Of a stretch of 13,809 nucleotides of DNA, positions 6,531 to 13,733 are shown one piece after another. Source of the DNA: an uncultured Leptotrichia sp. Its GTDB lineage: Bacteria; Fusobacteriota; Fusobacteriia; Fusobacteriales; Leptotrichiaceae. Below the pieces are notes generated by a model. That model was not told the DNA's origin. It made no database searches and saw nothing but the letters and a program-made list of their open reading frames with translations. Every line of letters starts with the position of its first letter. Positions within the stretch are counted from its first letter, which is position 1. The position numbers and the translations under genes are program-made. The stretch covers positions 1-13,809 of the forward strand of contig CALIJH010000069.1 of NCBI GenBank assembly GCA_938017765.1. The letters are read 5' to 3'.

Positions 6531-8120
6531 ATGCTTTATATGGACGGTATTGGAATATCGTTTTTATTAAAAGAAGTGAAAGAAAAAATTTTGAATTATA
6601 AACTCACGAAGATTTATCAATATGATAAATCTTCTCTTTCTTTATTTTTCGGCAAAAATAATTTACTGTTTCAGGTAAAAGACAATTCTACTATATTTTA
6701 TTTGAAAGAAGAAAAGGATTTAAACACTGATTTTCAGTCTAAATTTTTACTTTCGCTAAAAAAATATTTACTAAATTCCATACTCATAAATATTAGACAA
6801 GAAGGCTATGACCGTATAGTTTATTTTGATTTTGAAAAGTTGAATCAATTTGGAGATATTGAAAAGTATACTCTTATTTTTGAGATTATGGGGAGAGCGA
6901 GCAATATTTTCCTCACTTCTGAAAATAAAATACTTTCTGCTCTCTATTTTTCTACTTTTGATGAAGGAAACAGAATTATTATGACAGGAGCGAATTATAC
7001 TCTTCCCTTTATGGAAAAAAAAATTCTTCCTATATATCTTGAAAAAGAAAATTTTCCTTTCTCTTCTCCTGAAGATTTTATAAATAAAATCGAAGGTGTC
7101 GGAAAAATTTTTGTAAAACAATGTTTTTCTGATTATGATATTTTCAAAAAATACATATCTGAATATATTCCTATTATTTATGAAACTGAAAAACAAAAAA
7201 TTATTACATATAATAAGTTTTCAGAATTTTCTGATAAAAAAATTTCTTCTACAGAATTCAGCAGCCTTAACAGCAGCTTGAATGAATATTTTAAAACTAC
7301 TATTACTTCCAATGTTATAAATGAAAAAAAGAAAGTTTTACTTAAATATATTGACACTCAAACTAAAAAATTTGAAAAAATATTAAAGAATATAAGCATT
7401 GATTTAAATAAAAACAGAAATTATGAAAATTATAAAAAAATAGGAGATATTCTTGCTGCAAATATGCATATTCTGAAACAGGGAATGAGTGAAATAAATG
7501 TTTTTGATTTTTATAATAACTCTGAAACGATTATTTCCCTTGACCCTTTATTGTCTCCTAATGATAATTTGAATGCCTACTATAATAAATACAATAAAGG
7601 AAAACGTACTATTACTGCTCTTAATTCAAGACAACAGGATATTCAGAATGAAATAAAATATCTTGATGAGGTAAAACTTTTTATCGAAAAAGAAACTGAT
7701 TTTATAGGAATTGAAGAAATTGAAAATGAACTCAGATTTGACAATAGAAAGAAAATCAGATTAAATAAATCCAAAAAACGTGAGTTGCTTTCCTTTGAAT
7801 ATAACGGATTTAAAATTTTTGTAGGACGGAATAACAAAGAAAATGAAGAAATATCTTTTTCCAAAGGAAATACTACGGATATATGGTTTCACGTAAAAGA
7901 CATTCCGGGAAGCCATGTTTTACTTATAAAAGACAACAAAATTCCCGATGAAGATACAGTAAACTTTGCTGCAAGACTTGCTGCTGAACATTCAAAAGCT
8001 TCCAATGGTGATAGAGTAACGGTAGATTACTGCGAAAGAAAATTTGTAAAAAAAATTAAAAATTCCAAGCCGGGAAATGTTACTTATTCAAACTTTAATT
8101 CCATAAATATTATTATATAA
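6531..8120 (+). CDS. rqcH: Ribosome quality control factor RqcH (NFACT / FbpA family)
   Basis: RqcH binds 50S subunits that carry stalled peptidyl-tRNA and recruits alanyl-tRNA to add C-terminal alanine tails that mark the peptide for degradation. Homologues were earlier called fibronectin-binding protein FbpA. The protein has 529 residues, somewhat shorter than the roughly 570 of B. subtilis. It has an NFACT-N region (about 1-230) with Asp94-Arg95 in EGYDRIVYF, matching the functional Asp-Arg pair of B. subtilis RqcH, and EIMGR at 118-122. A charged helical, coiled-coil-like middle covers about 265-400. The NFACT-R domain (about 420-525) has IWFHVKDIPGSHV at 451-463 and VDY followed by a basic stretch near 498-510. 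AGGAGGAG (6518-6525) precedes the ATG closely. The protein is rich in Lys, Asn, Ile and Phe, as expected at this GC content. It probably shares a transcript with the MarR-FeoA gene. Confidence 0.93.
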   Translation: MLYMDGIGISFLLKEVKEKILNYKLTKIYQYDKSSLSLFFGKNNLLFQVKDNSTIFYLKEEKDLNTDFQSKFLLSLKKYLLNSILINIRQEGYDRIVYFDFEKLNQFGDIEKYTLIFEIMGRASNIFLTSENKILSALYFSTFDEGNRIIMTGANYTLPFMEKKILPIYLEKENFPFSSPEDFINKIEGVGKIFVKQCFSDYDIFKKYISEYIPIIYETEKQKIITYNKFSEFSDKKISSTEFSSLNSSLNEYFKTTITSNVINEKKKVLLKYIDTQTKKFEKILKNISIDLNKNRNYENYKKIGDILAANMHILKQGMSEINVFDFYNNSETIISLDPLLSPNDNLNAYYNKYNKGKRTITALNSRQQDIQNEIKYLDEVKLFIEKETDFIGIEEIENELRFDNRKKIRLNKSKKRELLSFEYNGFKIFVGRNNKENEEISFSKGNTTDIWFHVKDIPGSHVLLIKDNKIPDEDTVNFAARLAAEHSKASNGDRVTVDYCERKFVKKIKNSKPGNVTYSNFNSINIII

Positions 8121-8130
8121 GCTATATATG

Positions 8131-8149
8131 ATAAAATAATTTATTTTAT
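8131..8149. repeat. AT-rich palindrome between rqcH and ptsH
   Basis: ATAAAATAA and TTATTTTAT flank a single T as a perfect 9-bp inverted repeat, 10 bases after the rqcH stop and ending at the first base of the ptsH -35 box. It may be an operator, or a poor hairpin behind rqcH. With no GC pair it is a weak terminator. Confidence 0.4.
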
Positions 8150-8177
8150 TGACAAATAGCCAAAACTAATGTAAAAT
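8149..8177 (+). promoter_or_regulatory. Promoter of ptsH
   Basis: The consensus -35 box TTGACA (8149-8154) and TAAAAT (8172-8177) are exactly 17 bp apart. It is the most canonical promoter in the window, consistent with high expression of HPr. The ribosome binding site AAGGAGG follows at 8199-8205. Confidence 0.85.
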
Positions 8178-8213
8178 TACTAATATACAAGATATTTTAA
8201 GGAGGAAATATAA

Positions 8214-8474
8214 ATGGCAAGTAAAACAGTTGTTATGACAAATCCTACAGGATTGCATACTAGACCGGGTGGGGTATTTGTTGCAAAAGCAAAAGAATTT
8301 GAAAGTGATGTTTTTGTTGAACATGACGGAAAAAAAGTAAACGGTAAATCATTATTAAAATTATTATCTATAGGAATAAAAAACGGTTCTGAAATAACTG
8401 TATACGCTGAAGGGGCAGATGCCGATCAAGCAGTCGAAGTTTTAGGAGAGTTATTGGCTACAATTAGAGACTAA
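8214..8474 (+). CDS. ptsH: Phosphocarrier protein HPr
   Basis: HPr carries phosphate from enzyme I to the sugar-specific EIIA components of the phosphotransferase system in the cytoplasm. At 86 residues it has the standard length. The active-site histidine is His15 in GLHTRPGG (13-20), followed by the expected Arg17. Ser46 in GKSLLKLLSIG (44-54) is at the exact position phosphorylated by HPr kinase in Gram-positive bacteria, so catabolite control through HPr(Ser-P) is possible; no hprK is in the window. The usual RPA after the histidine reads RPG here. The gene stands alone, with ptsI not adjacent, a strong promoter in front and a hairpin element behind, so it is probably a monocistronic and abundant transcript. 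Confidence 0.96.
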   Translation: MASKTVVMTNPTGLHTRPGGVFVAKAKEFESDVFVEHDGKKVNGKSLLKLLSIGIKNGSEITVYAEGADADQAVEVLGELLATIRD

Positions 8475-8490
8475 CTTGTCTAAATATTTC

Positions 8491-8588
8491 AAAAAAGCTG
8501 TTTCAAAAGAAAAACTTTAGAAATAATATGAATAAATATATTTTTCATATATTTTATTTCTATCTTCTATTTTTGAGACAGCTTTTTT
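8491..8588. repeat. Inverted-repeat element, copy 2; likely bidirectional terminator
   Basis: The left arm AAAAAAGCTGTTTCAAAA (8491-8508) and right arm TTTTGAGACAGCTTTTTT (8571-8588) are inverted copies with one mismatch. The arms are nearly identical to those of the element at 869-1002. The interior is itself partly self-complementary (AGAAATAA near 8519, TTATTTCT near 8555), so RNA from either strand can fold into one long hairpin. T runs follow the stem on both strands, so it can end both ptsH (plus) and pyrG (minus) transcripts. An origin as a small mobile element is possible. Confidence 0.65.
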
Positions 8589-8624
8589 TATTTATTATCT
8601 ATATATCAATTTTTTATTATTACT

Positions 8625-8669
8625 TTATTTATTATTTCTTTATTTATTATTTCTTTATTTATTATTTCT
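8625..8669 (-). repeat. Three perfect 15-bp tandem repeats at the pyrG 3' end
   Basis: On the minus strand the unit AGAAATAATAAATAA occurs three times without mismatch (8655-8669, 8640-8654, 8625-8639). The first copy encodes the last four residues (Arg-Asn-Asn-Lys) and stop codon of pyrG. The other two follow the stop, in frame, each repeating the same residues and stop. Confidence 0.9.
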
Positions 8670-10268
8670 TTTCTTTAATACTGCTTTTATCCAGCCTGTA
8701 AACAATGGATGAGGTTTTGTAGGTCTGCTTTTAAATTCAGGGTGATATTGAACTGCCAGAAAATATGGATGTTCTTTGATTTCCACTGCTTCTATATAAT
8801 TTCCGTCAGGTGAAAGTCCTACAATGTCCATTCCCGCTTTTTCAAACTCTTCTTTATATCTACTATTAAATTCGTATCTATGTCTATGTCTTTCGCTAAT
8901 TGAAGTTTTTCCGTAAACTTTTGCTGCAAGACTGTCATCTTTCAAAATGCACGGATATGCTCCCAGTCTCATTGTTCCTCCTAAGTCCTCAAGTCCTTCC
9001 TGTTCTTCCATAAGGCTTATTATAGGATATTCAGTATCTTTATCAAATTCAGTAGAATTAGCATTTTTATATCCAAGTACATTTCTTGCAAATTCTATCG
9101 AAGCCATTTGCATACCGAGACATATTCCAAAAAATGGTATTTTATTCTTTCTTGCATATTCTATAGCTTGAATTTTTCCTTCTATTCCCCTATCTCCAAA
9201 GCCTCCTGGAACAAGTATTCCGTCATAGTTCCCAAGTTTCTCAATGTCAAATTCTCCTGCTTTCAGATAATCTATCTCCACTTTAGTATCAAGGTTAAAT
9301 CCCGCATGCTCTATTGCCTCATTAATACTGATATAGGCATCCTTCAGCTCAACATATTTTCCTACAACTGCTACTTTTACAAGCTTTTTAGGATTTTTGA
9401 ATTTCTCTACCATTTTACTCCATGAAGCAAGAGCGGGCTTTTTATTTTCGATTTTAAAATGTCTGCATATTACATCTGCAAGTCCTAATCTTTCCATTGT
9501 CAGAGGTATTTCATATAATATTTCCGCATCAAGAGATTCAATTACCGCTTCTTCATCTATATCACAGAATATGGATATTTTTTTCTTTATATTCTGATCT
9601 ACAGGATGTTCACTTCTTACGACGATTACATCAGGGGAAATCCCCAGTCCCTGCAACATCTTCACACTATGCTGTGTAGGTTTTGTTTTCAGTTCTCCTG
9701 CCGCTTTTAGATAAGGGAGAAGAGTTACATGGATATAAGCTATATTTTCTCTTCCTACTTCCCTTTTCAGCTGTCTAATGGCTTCTATAAACGGATCGCT
9801 TTCTATATCTCCTATAGTTCCCCCTATCTCTGTAATAACTATATCGGAATTACTTTCTTCGGCAGCTTTTATTATATTATATTTGATTTCATCCGTTACA
9901 TGAGGTACAGTTTGGACAGTCCCTCCTAAAAATTCACCTTTTCTTTCTTTGGAAATTATTTTCGACATAATTTTTCCTGTTGTAAGGTTATTATACTTTG
10001 TCAAATCCTCATTTATAAATCTCTCATAATGACCTAAATCCAAATCGGTTTCAGCACCGTCTTCCGTTACAAATACTTCTCCGTGCTGATAAGGGCTCAT
10101 TGTTCCCGGGTCAACATTTATATACGGGTCAAATTTCTGTATAGTTACTTTATAACCTCTTTCTTTGAGCAGTCTGCCTAATGAAGATGCCACAATCCCT
10201 TTTCCTAATGAAGAAACAACTCCGCCTGTAACAAAAATATATTTTGTCCTGTCGATTTTTACTCTCAT
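8655..10268 (-). CDS. pyrG: CTP synthase (glutamine-hydrolysing)
   Basis: PyrG makes CTP from UTP, ATP and glutamine, the last step of de novo pyrimidine nucleotide synthesis. The 537 residues are a normal length. The N-terminal amidoligase domain (about 1-270) shows GGVVSSLGKG (15-24), QKFDPYINVDPGTMSP (44-59), EVFVTEDGAETDLDLGHYERF (64-84) and EIGGTIGDIES (147-157). The class I glutamine amidotransferase domain (about 295-530) has the nucleophile Cys383 in GICLGMQ, with His509 and Glu511 in QYHPEF. PGGFGDRG (354-361) supplies the oxyanion loop. The ATG follows a clear AGGAGG on the minus strand. I see no GGGC-type initial transcript of the kind used for pyrG control in Bacillus and no confident promoter. 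The C-terminal four residues lie in a tandem repeat. Confidence 0.97.
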   Translation of the reverse strand: MRVKIDRTKYIFVTGGVVSSLGKGIVASSLGRLLKERGYKVTIQKFDPYINVDPGTMSPYQHGEVFVTEDGAETDLDLGHYERFINEDLTKYNNLTTGKIMSKIISKERKGEFLGGTVQTVPHVTDEIKYNIIKAAEESNSDIVITEIGGTIGDIESDPFIEAIRQLKREVGRENIAYIHVTLLPYLKAAGELKTKPTQHSVKMLQGLGISPDVIVVRSEHPVDQNIKKKISIFCDIDEEAVIESLDAEILYEIPLTMERLGLADVICRHFKIENKKPALASWSKMVEKFKNPKKLVKVAVVGKYVELKDAYISINEAIEHAGFNLDTKVEIDYLKAGEFDIEKLGNYDGILVPGGFGDRGIEGKIQAIEYARKNKIPFFGICLGMQMASIEFARNVLGYKNANSTEFDKDTEYPIISLMEEQEGLEDLGGTMRLGAYPCILKDDSLAAKVYGKTSISERHRHRYEFNSRYKEEFEKAGMDIVGLSPDGNYIEAVEIKEHPYFLAVQYHPEFKSRPTKPHPLFTGWIKAVLKKRNNK

Positions 10269-10401
10269 TTTTCCTCCTGTATTTAAATTTTATATTATTT
10301 TCTATTTTTAATTATTATCTGATTTTTAAGACTATAAACTTTTTAATAAACACTTTTTTTAAGAGAATTACAACTCATACGAATAATTTAGACTTTCAAA
10401 T

Positions 10402-10429
10402 AAAAAAGATGAAAAAAAAAATTTTCACC
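10402..10429 (-). terminator. Terminator of the fba transcript
   Basis: On the minus strand GGTGAAAA (10429-10422), a six-base T loop and TTTTCATC (10415-10408) form an 8-bp stem with one G-U pair, followed directly by six T. It lies 135 bp after the fba stop and before pyrG, so the two genes are probably separate transcripts. Confidence 0.6.
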
Positions 10430-10470
10430 TTATTTTGTGATTTTACGGTATTTTGTTTGAATTTATTTTT

Positions 10471-10508
10471 TAGGAAAACCGCTTAAATCACGGTTTTCCT
10501 ATTTTTTT
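10471..10508 (+). terminator. Strong plus-strand intrinsic terminator without a matching plus-strand gene
   Basis: TAGGAAAACCG (10471-10481), a nine-base loop and CGGTTTTCCTA (10491-10501) form an 11-bp perfect stem, followed by seven T (10502-10508). The T run is on the plus strand only; the minus-strand side downstream is A-rich. Both flanking genes (fba, pyrG) run on the minus strand. The 295-bp gap 10269-10563 holds this hairpin, the fba terminator and the pyrG ribosome binding site; no credible coding region is seen there. Confidence 0.7.
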
Positions 10509-10563
10509 AATTTTTTTATATTTCAATTTTATTTGATTAAATTTTTATTATATTATTTTTTTA

Positions 10564-11550
10564 TTATTTTCTTTCAGTCCCTTTTTTATAGGCTCCTTCA
10601 GCTCCGAATACATCTTTAATTTTTTCTTTGTAGTAATTTTTCATATAATTTTTTGCAGGCCCTAAATATTTTCTCGGGTCAAATTCTCCCGGTTTAGTTG
10701 CAAATACTTCTCTGATACCCGCTGTAAAAGCTAATCTTCCGTCAGTATCAACGTTTATTTTAGCTACGGCAGATTTAGAAGCTTTTCTTAATTCTTCATC
10801 AGGTATACCGATTGCATCCGCCAACTGTCCTCCATATTGAGTAATCATTTTAACAAACTGTTGAGGTACTCCTGAAGAACCGTGTAACACTATAGGGAAG
10901 CCCGGTATTCTTTTTTCAATTTCAGCTAAAATATCCAATCTTAATTTAGGGTCATCTCCCGGTTTAAATTTATGTGCTCCATGAGAAGTTCCTATAGCTA
11001 TCGCTAATGAATCAACTCCTGTTTTAGATACAAAATCTTCAACTTCATCAGGCTGAGTATAAATGTGTGTATCAGATTTTACATCATCTTCAATCCCTGC
11101 TAAAACTCCTAATTCAGCTTCAACCGTAACATCATGTTGATGAGCAAAATCAGCAACTTTTCTTGATTCTGCGACATTTTCATCATATGGATGATGAGAA
11201 CCGTCATACATTACTGAAGAAAATCCATATTCTATACAATCCTTAGCTACATCAAAACTTGGTCCATGGTCCAAATGCAACGCTACAGGTATATCTGAAC
11301 CGGAAGCTTCAACATAAGCTGTTGCAGCCTTAGCCAACCAAGGTAACATTTCTTTCCCAATATAATCTCTTGCCCCTGTAGATACTTGAAGTATTACCGG
11401 CGACCCCATTTCAACACATGCTTCAATAATTGCCTGTAACTGTTCCATATTGTTAAAGTTAAAAGCAGGTACTGAATATCCTTCTTTATTTGCTTTTGCA
11501 AACATTTCTTTTGTGTTGCTTAATCCTAAATCTTTAAAATGATATTTCAT
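10564..11550 (-). CDS. fba: Class II fructose-bisphosphate aldolase
   Basis: This enzyme reversibly cleaves fructose 1,6-bisphosphate into dihydroxyacetone phosphate and glyceraldehyde 3-phosphate in glycolysis. The protein has 328 residues and is a zinc-dependent TIM barrel. Asp94 and the zinc ligand His95 are in HLDHG (92-96), SVMYDGSHH is at 112-120, EAELGVLAG (144-152) is the glutamate-containing loop, the second zinc histidine is His190 in GTSHGAHKF, and the third is His223 in VLHGSSG. Asn266 in INVDTD contacts substrate in relatives. The N-terminal half lacks the longer loops of the E. coli-type (class IIA) enzyme, but subgroup assignment is tentative. An AGGAGG-like site precedes the ATG on the minus strand. 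It has its own promoter and a terminator, so it is probably a single, strongly expressed gene. Confidence 0.95.
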   Translation of the reverse strand: MKYHFKDLGLSNTKEMFAKANKEGYSVPAFNFNNMEQLQAIIEACVEMGSPVILQVSTGARDYIGKEMLPWLAKAATAYVEASGSDIPVALHLDHGPSFDVAKDCIEYGFSSVMYDGSHHPYDENVAESRKVADFAHQHDVTVEAELGVLAGIEDDVKSDTHIYTQPDEVEDFVSKTGVDSLAIAIGTSHGAHKFKPGDDPKLRLDILAEIEKRIPGFPIVLHGSSGVPQQFVKMITQYGGQLADAIGIPDEELRKASKSAVAKINVDTDGRLAFTAGIREVFATKPGEFDPRKYLGPAKNYMKNYYKEKIKDVFGAEGAYKKGTERK

Positions 11551-11599
11551 TTTAGCCTCCTAAATATTTATTAAATAGTTTAATACCATTATTTATTAC

Positions 11600-11628
11600 A
11601 TATTATCAAATTTTTTCAAAAAAATCAA
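11600..11628 (-). promoter_or_regulatory. Promoter of fba with flanking 13-bp direct repeats
   Basis: On the minus strand, TTGATT (11623-11628) and TAATAT (11600-11605) are 17 bp apart, with TGA just ahead of the -10 box (extended type). The 13-mer GAAAAAATTTGAT occurs twice on the minus strand (11605-11617 and 11635-11647), exactly 30 bp apart, one copy within the spacer and one upstream of the -35 box. They could be paired operator sites. Confidence 0.65.
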
Positions 11629-11655
11629 TGTAAAATCAAATTTTTTCTAAAAGCC

Positions 11656-12363
11656 TTATTTTATCCTGCTTTCTTCTATAAGCTGTTCGACCGAATCACC
11701 TTTTAATACATTTTTGTCTGTAAATCCCGGTATCCCTTCTACTCTTCCTCTGTTTGAAAACTGCCATATTACCCATCTGTCCTTTTCGGCAATTTCAGGC
11801 ACAAATTTTATATCTCTTATCCAAACTTTATTTTCAGGAAATTCTCCTTTGACATAAGCCTTATAAGTATAGTAAGTTACGTATATTATTACCCTTTTCT
11901 TATAGTGATTTTCGAGTTTTTCTATCATATCCTTCAACTCTTTTAATACTATTTCCTTAGGATATTTGGTAGGTATTTCCAAATCTATCATTGGCGGCAG
12001 AGCTTTATCATAATCAGGTACTTTGCTTATATAATAATCAGCCTGTGCATTTCCACTGCTAAGCATTGAAAAGAAATGATACGCTCCCACAGTAAAACCG
12101 TTTAATCTTGCATTATTCCAGTTATAAAAAAAATCTGTATCAAGGAAATCTTTTCCTTCAGTCGCTTTCATTATTACAAACTTATATTTTTTACTTACTT
12201 TTTTCCAATTTATTTTTTCCTGATGATGCGATATGTCAATGCCCTGTATTCTATATAACATGGCAAATATGTCATTGTGATATAGATATCCTGAAAATTC
12301 AAGATAAACTGCTCCACATCCTAAAATTATAAGAAAAAATAATCTTCTAAAAAATTTCTTCAT
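11656..12363 (-). CDS. GH25 lysozyme-like protein with N-terminal membrane segment
   Basis: The protein belongs to glycoside hydrolase family 25 (muramidases that cut the MurNAc-GlcNAc bond of peptidoglycan). It has 235 residues: a basic start MKKFFRR, one hydrophobic segment (about 8-22), then a single GH25 domain. Family motifs are GIDISHHQ (41-48), FVIMKATEG (62-70) with DFLDTDFFYNW after it, GAYHFF (93-98), the catalytic pair Asp127 and Glu129 in MIDLEI, and VIWQFS (198-203). There are no wall-binding repeats, so it likely acts close to the membrane or in the periplasm. ILGC at 13-16 weakly resembles a lipobox, so lipoprotein anchoring is possible but uncertain. The gene begins 28 bp behind serS and probably shares its transcript. 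Confidence 0.9.
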   Translation of the reverse strand: MKKFFRRLFFLIILGCGAVYLEFSGYLYHNDIFAMLYRIQGIDISHHQEKINWKKVSKKYKFVIMKATEGKDFLDTDFFYNWNNARLNGFTVGAYHFFSMLSSGNAQADYYISKVPDYDKALPPMIDLEIPTKYPKEIVLKELKDMIEKLENHYKKRVIIYVTYYTYKAYVKGEFPENKVWIRDIKFVPEIAEKDRWVIWQFSNRGRVEGIPGFTDKNVLKGDSVEQLIEESRIK

Positions 12364-12373
12364 TTTATCTCCT

Positions 12374-12390
12374 ATCCATAGCTTATGGAT
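12374..12390. repeat. Hairpin between serS stop and the GH25 ribosome binding site
   Basis: ATCCATA and TATGGAT form a perfect 7-bp stem with a three-base loop. It fits between the serS stop (12392-12394) and the GGAG of the GH25 gene (GGAG at 12370-12373 on the minus strand). There is no T run behind it, so it is not an intrinsic terminator; it could modulate GH25 translation or mRNA processing. Confidence 0.55.
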
Positions 12391-12391
12391 A

Positions 12392-13663
12392 TTACTTTAT
12401 AACAGTCAATCCTCCCATATAAGGAACCAAGACTTCGGGTACTCTTATGCTTCCGTCTTCCTGCTGGTAATTTTCCATTATCGCAAGTAATGTCCTTCCT
12501 ACAGCTAATCCTGAACCGTTTAATGTATGAACAAAATAACTTTTCCCATTTTCTTTGGCTCTATATTTAATCATTGCCCGTCTTGCCTGAAAATCTTCAG
12601 TATTTGAGCATGATGAAATTTCCCTGTATTTATCCTGACTTGGCACCCATACTTCTATATCATAAGTTTTTGTAGCACTAAACCCTATATCTCCACTACA
12701 TAGTGCGATAACTCTATATGGCAGTTCTAATTTTTGCAATATTTTTTCGGCATTTGAAACCATTTTTTCCAACTCGTCATAAGAAGTATCAGGATGTACT
12801 ATTTTTACCATTTCCACTTTGTTAAACTGATGTTGTCTTATAATCCCTTTCAGGTCTTTACCTCCCGAACCTGCTTCCTTTCTATAGCAGGCAGTAAATC
12901 CGCAGTAATATTTAGGAAGCTCTTCTTCATCAAGGATTTCTCCGTTATGAAGATTTGTCAGGGTAACTTCCGCAGTAGGTATTAGAAACAATTCTTCTCC
13001 CTCTATTTTGTACATATCATCTTCAAACTTTGGTAATTGTCCTGTTCCTGTCATTATTTCACGTTTTGCCATTTGTGGTGTGAGTATTTCTTCAAATCCA
13101 TGCTCAGATGTGTGAGTATCGAGCATAAAATTTATCAATGCTCTTTCAAGTCTTGCTGCCTGTCTTTTATACACTGTAAATCTTGACCCTGCCAATTTTG
13201 AACCTCTTTCAAAATCAAGAATACCCAAATTCACACCCAATTCATCATGCGATTTAGGAGTAAAATCAAATTTTCTCGGTTCTCCCCATTTTCTTATTTC
13301 CACATTGTCATCTTCACTTTCTCCTACAGGAGTTGTATCGTGTAATTTATTAGGAATGGTGTAAGTAAATTTTACCTGTTTTTCGTCTATTTCCGCCAGT
13401 TCTTTATCAAGTTCCTTTATTTCTCCGCTGACCCTTTGCATTCTGTCCATTAATTCTGCTGTATCTTTGCCCTCTTTTTTGTATTTCCCTATTAATGTAC
13501 TGGACTCATTTCTTTCTTTTTTTAGCAATTCGACTTTTTGTAATATATTTCTTCTCTCTTCATCAAGTTTCAACAGTCCGTCCAAATCAAAATCGCTTTT
13601 TCTGTTTTTTAAATATTCTCTCACTTTTTCAGCATTTTCCCTTATATATCTCATCTCAAGCAT
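12392..13663 (-). CDS. serS: Seryl-tRNA synthetase
   Basis: SerS charges tRNA-Ser (and tRNA-Sec where present) with serine in the cytoplasm. The length of 423 residues is normal. The N-terminal antiparallel coiled-coil arm that grips the tRNA covers about 27-100 and is visible as a Lys/Glu/Leu-rich stretch. The class II catalytic core follows: TAEV at 230-233 (serine binding), motif 2 around 258-288 with ACYRKEAGSGGKD and RQHQF, EVWVPSQ (337-343), EISSCSN (348-354), and motif 3 around 382-397 with GSGLAVGRTLLAIMEN. The start MLEMRYIREN is typical of the family. A strong AGGAGA-type site lies upstream. No T-box leader is visible in the roughly 70 bp before it, which instead hold AT-rich low-complexity DNA with a 9-bp direct repeat (AAATCTATT at 13700 and 13730). 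Confidence 0.97.
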   Translation of the reverse strand: MLEMRYIRENAEKVREYLKNRKSDFDLDGLLKLDEERRNILQKVELLKKERNESSTLIGKYKKEGKDTAELMDRMQRVSGEIKELDKELAEIDEKQVKFTYTIPNKLHDTTPVGESEDDNVEIRKWGEPRKFDFTPKSHDELGVNLGILDFERGSKLAGSRFTVYKRQAARLERALINFMLDTHTSEHGFEEILTPQMAKREIMTGTGQLPKFEDDMYKIEGEELFLIPTAEVTLTNLHNGEILDEEELPKYYCGFTACYRKEAGSGGKDLKGIIRQHQFNKVEMVKIVHPDTSYDELEKMVSNAEKILQKLELPYRVIALCSGDIGFSATKTYDIEVWVPSQDKYREISSCSNTEDFQARRAMIKYRAKENGKSYFVHTLNGSGLAVGRTLLAIMENYQQEDGSIRVPEVLVPYMGGLTVIK

Positions 13664-13733
13664 AATTTCTCTCCTTTTCTTTATTAGTTTTTTATTTTTA
13701 AATCTATTTATATTTAAATTTATCTATCTAAAT

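Noticed and set aside
6771..7196. A 141-residue minus-strand frame opposite rqcH
   Set aside because: It is antisense to a clearly conserved protein, and is a Phe/Ile/Arg-rich shadow of the AT-rich coding strand with no start signals.
10244..10486. An 80-residue plus-strand frame over the pyrG start and the following gap
   Set aside because: It starts at TTG inside pyrG on the opposite strand, is almost all Phe, Leu, Ile, Asn and Lys from poly-A/T tracts, has no ribosome binding site, and ends within the terminator loop.
13664..13733. T-box riboswitch upstream of serS
   Set aside because: The stretch is only about 70 bases of low-complexity AT-rich DNA without the T-box motif, a specifier stem or an antiterminator.
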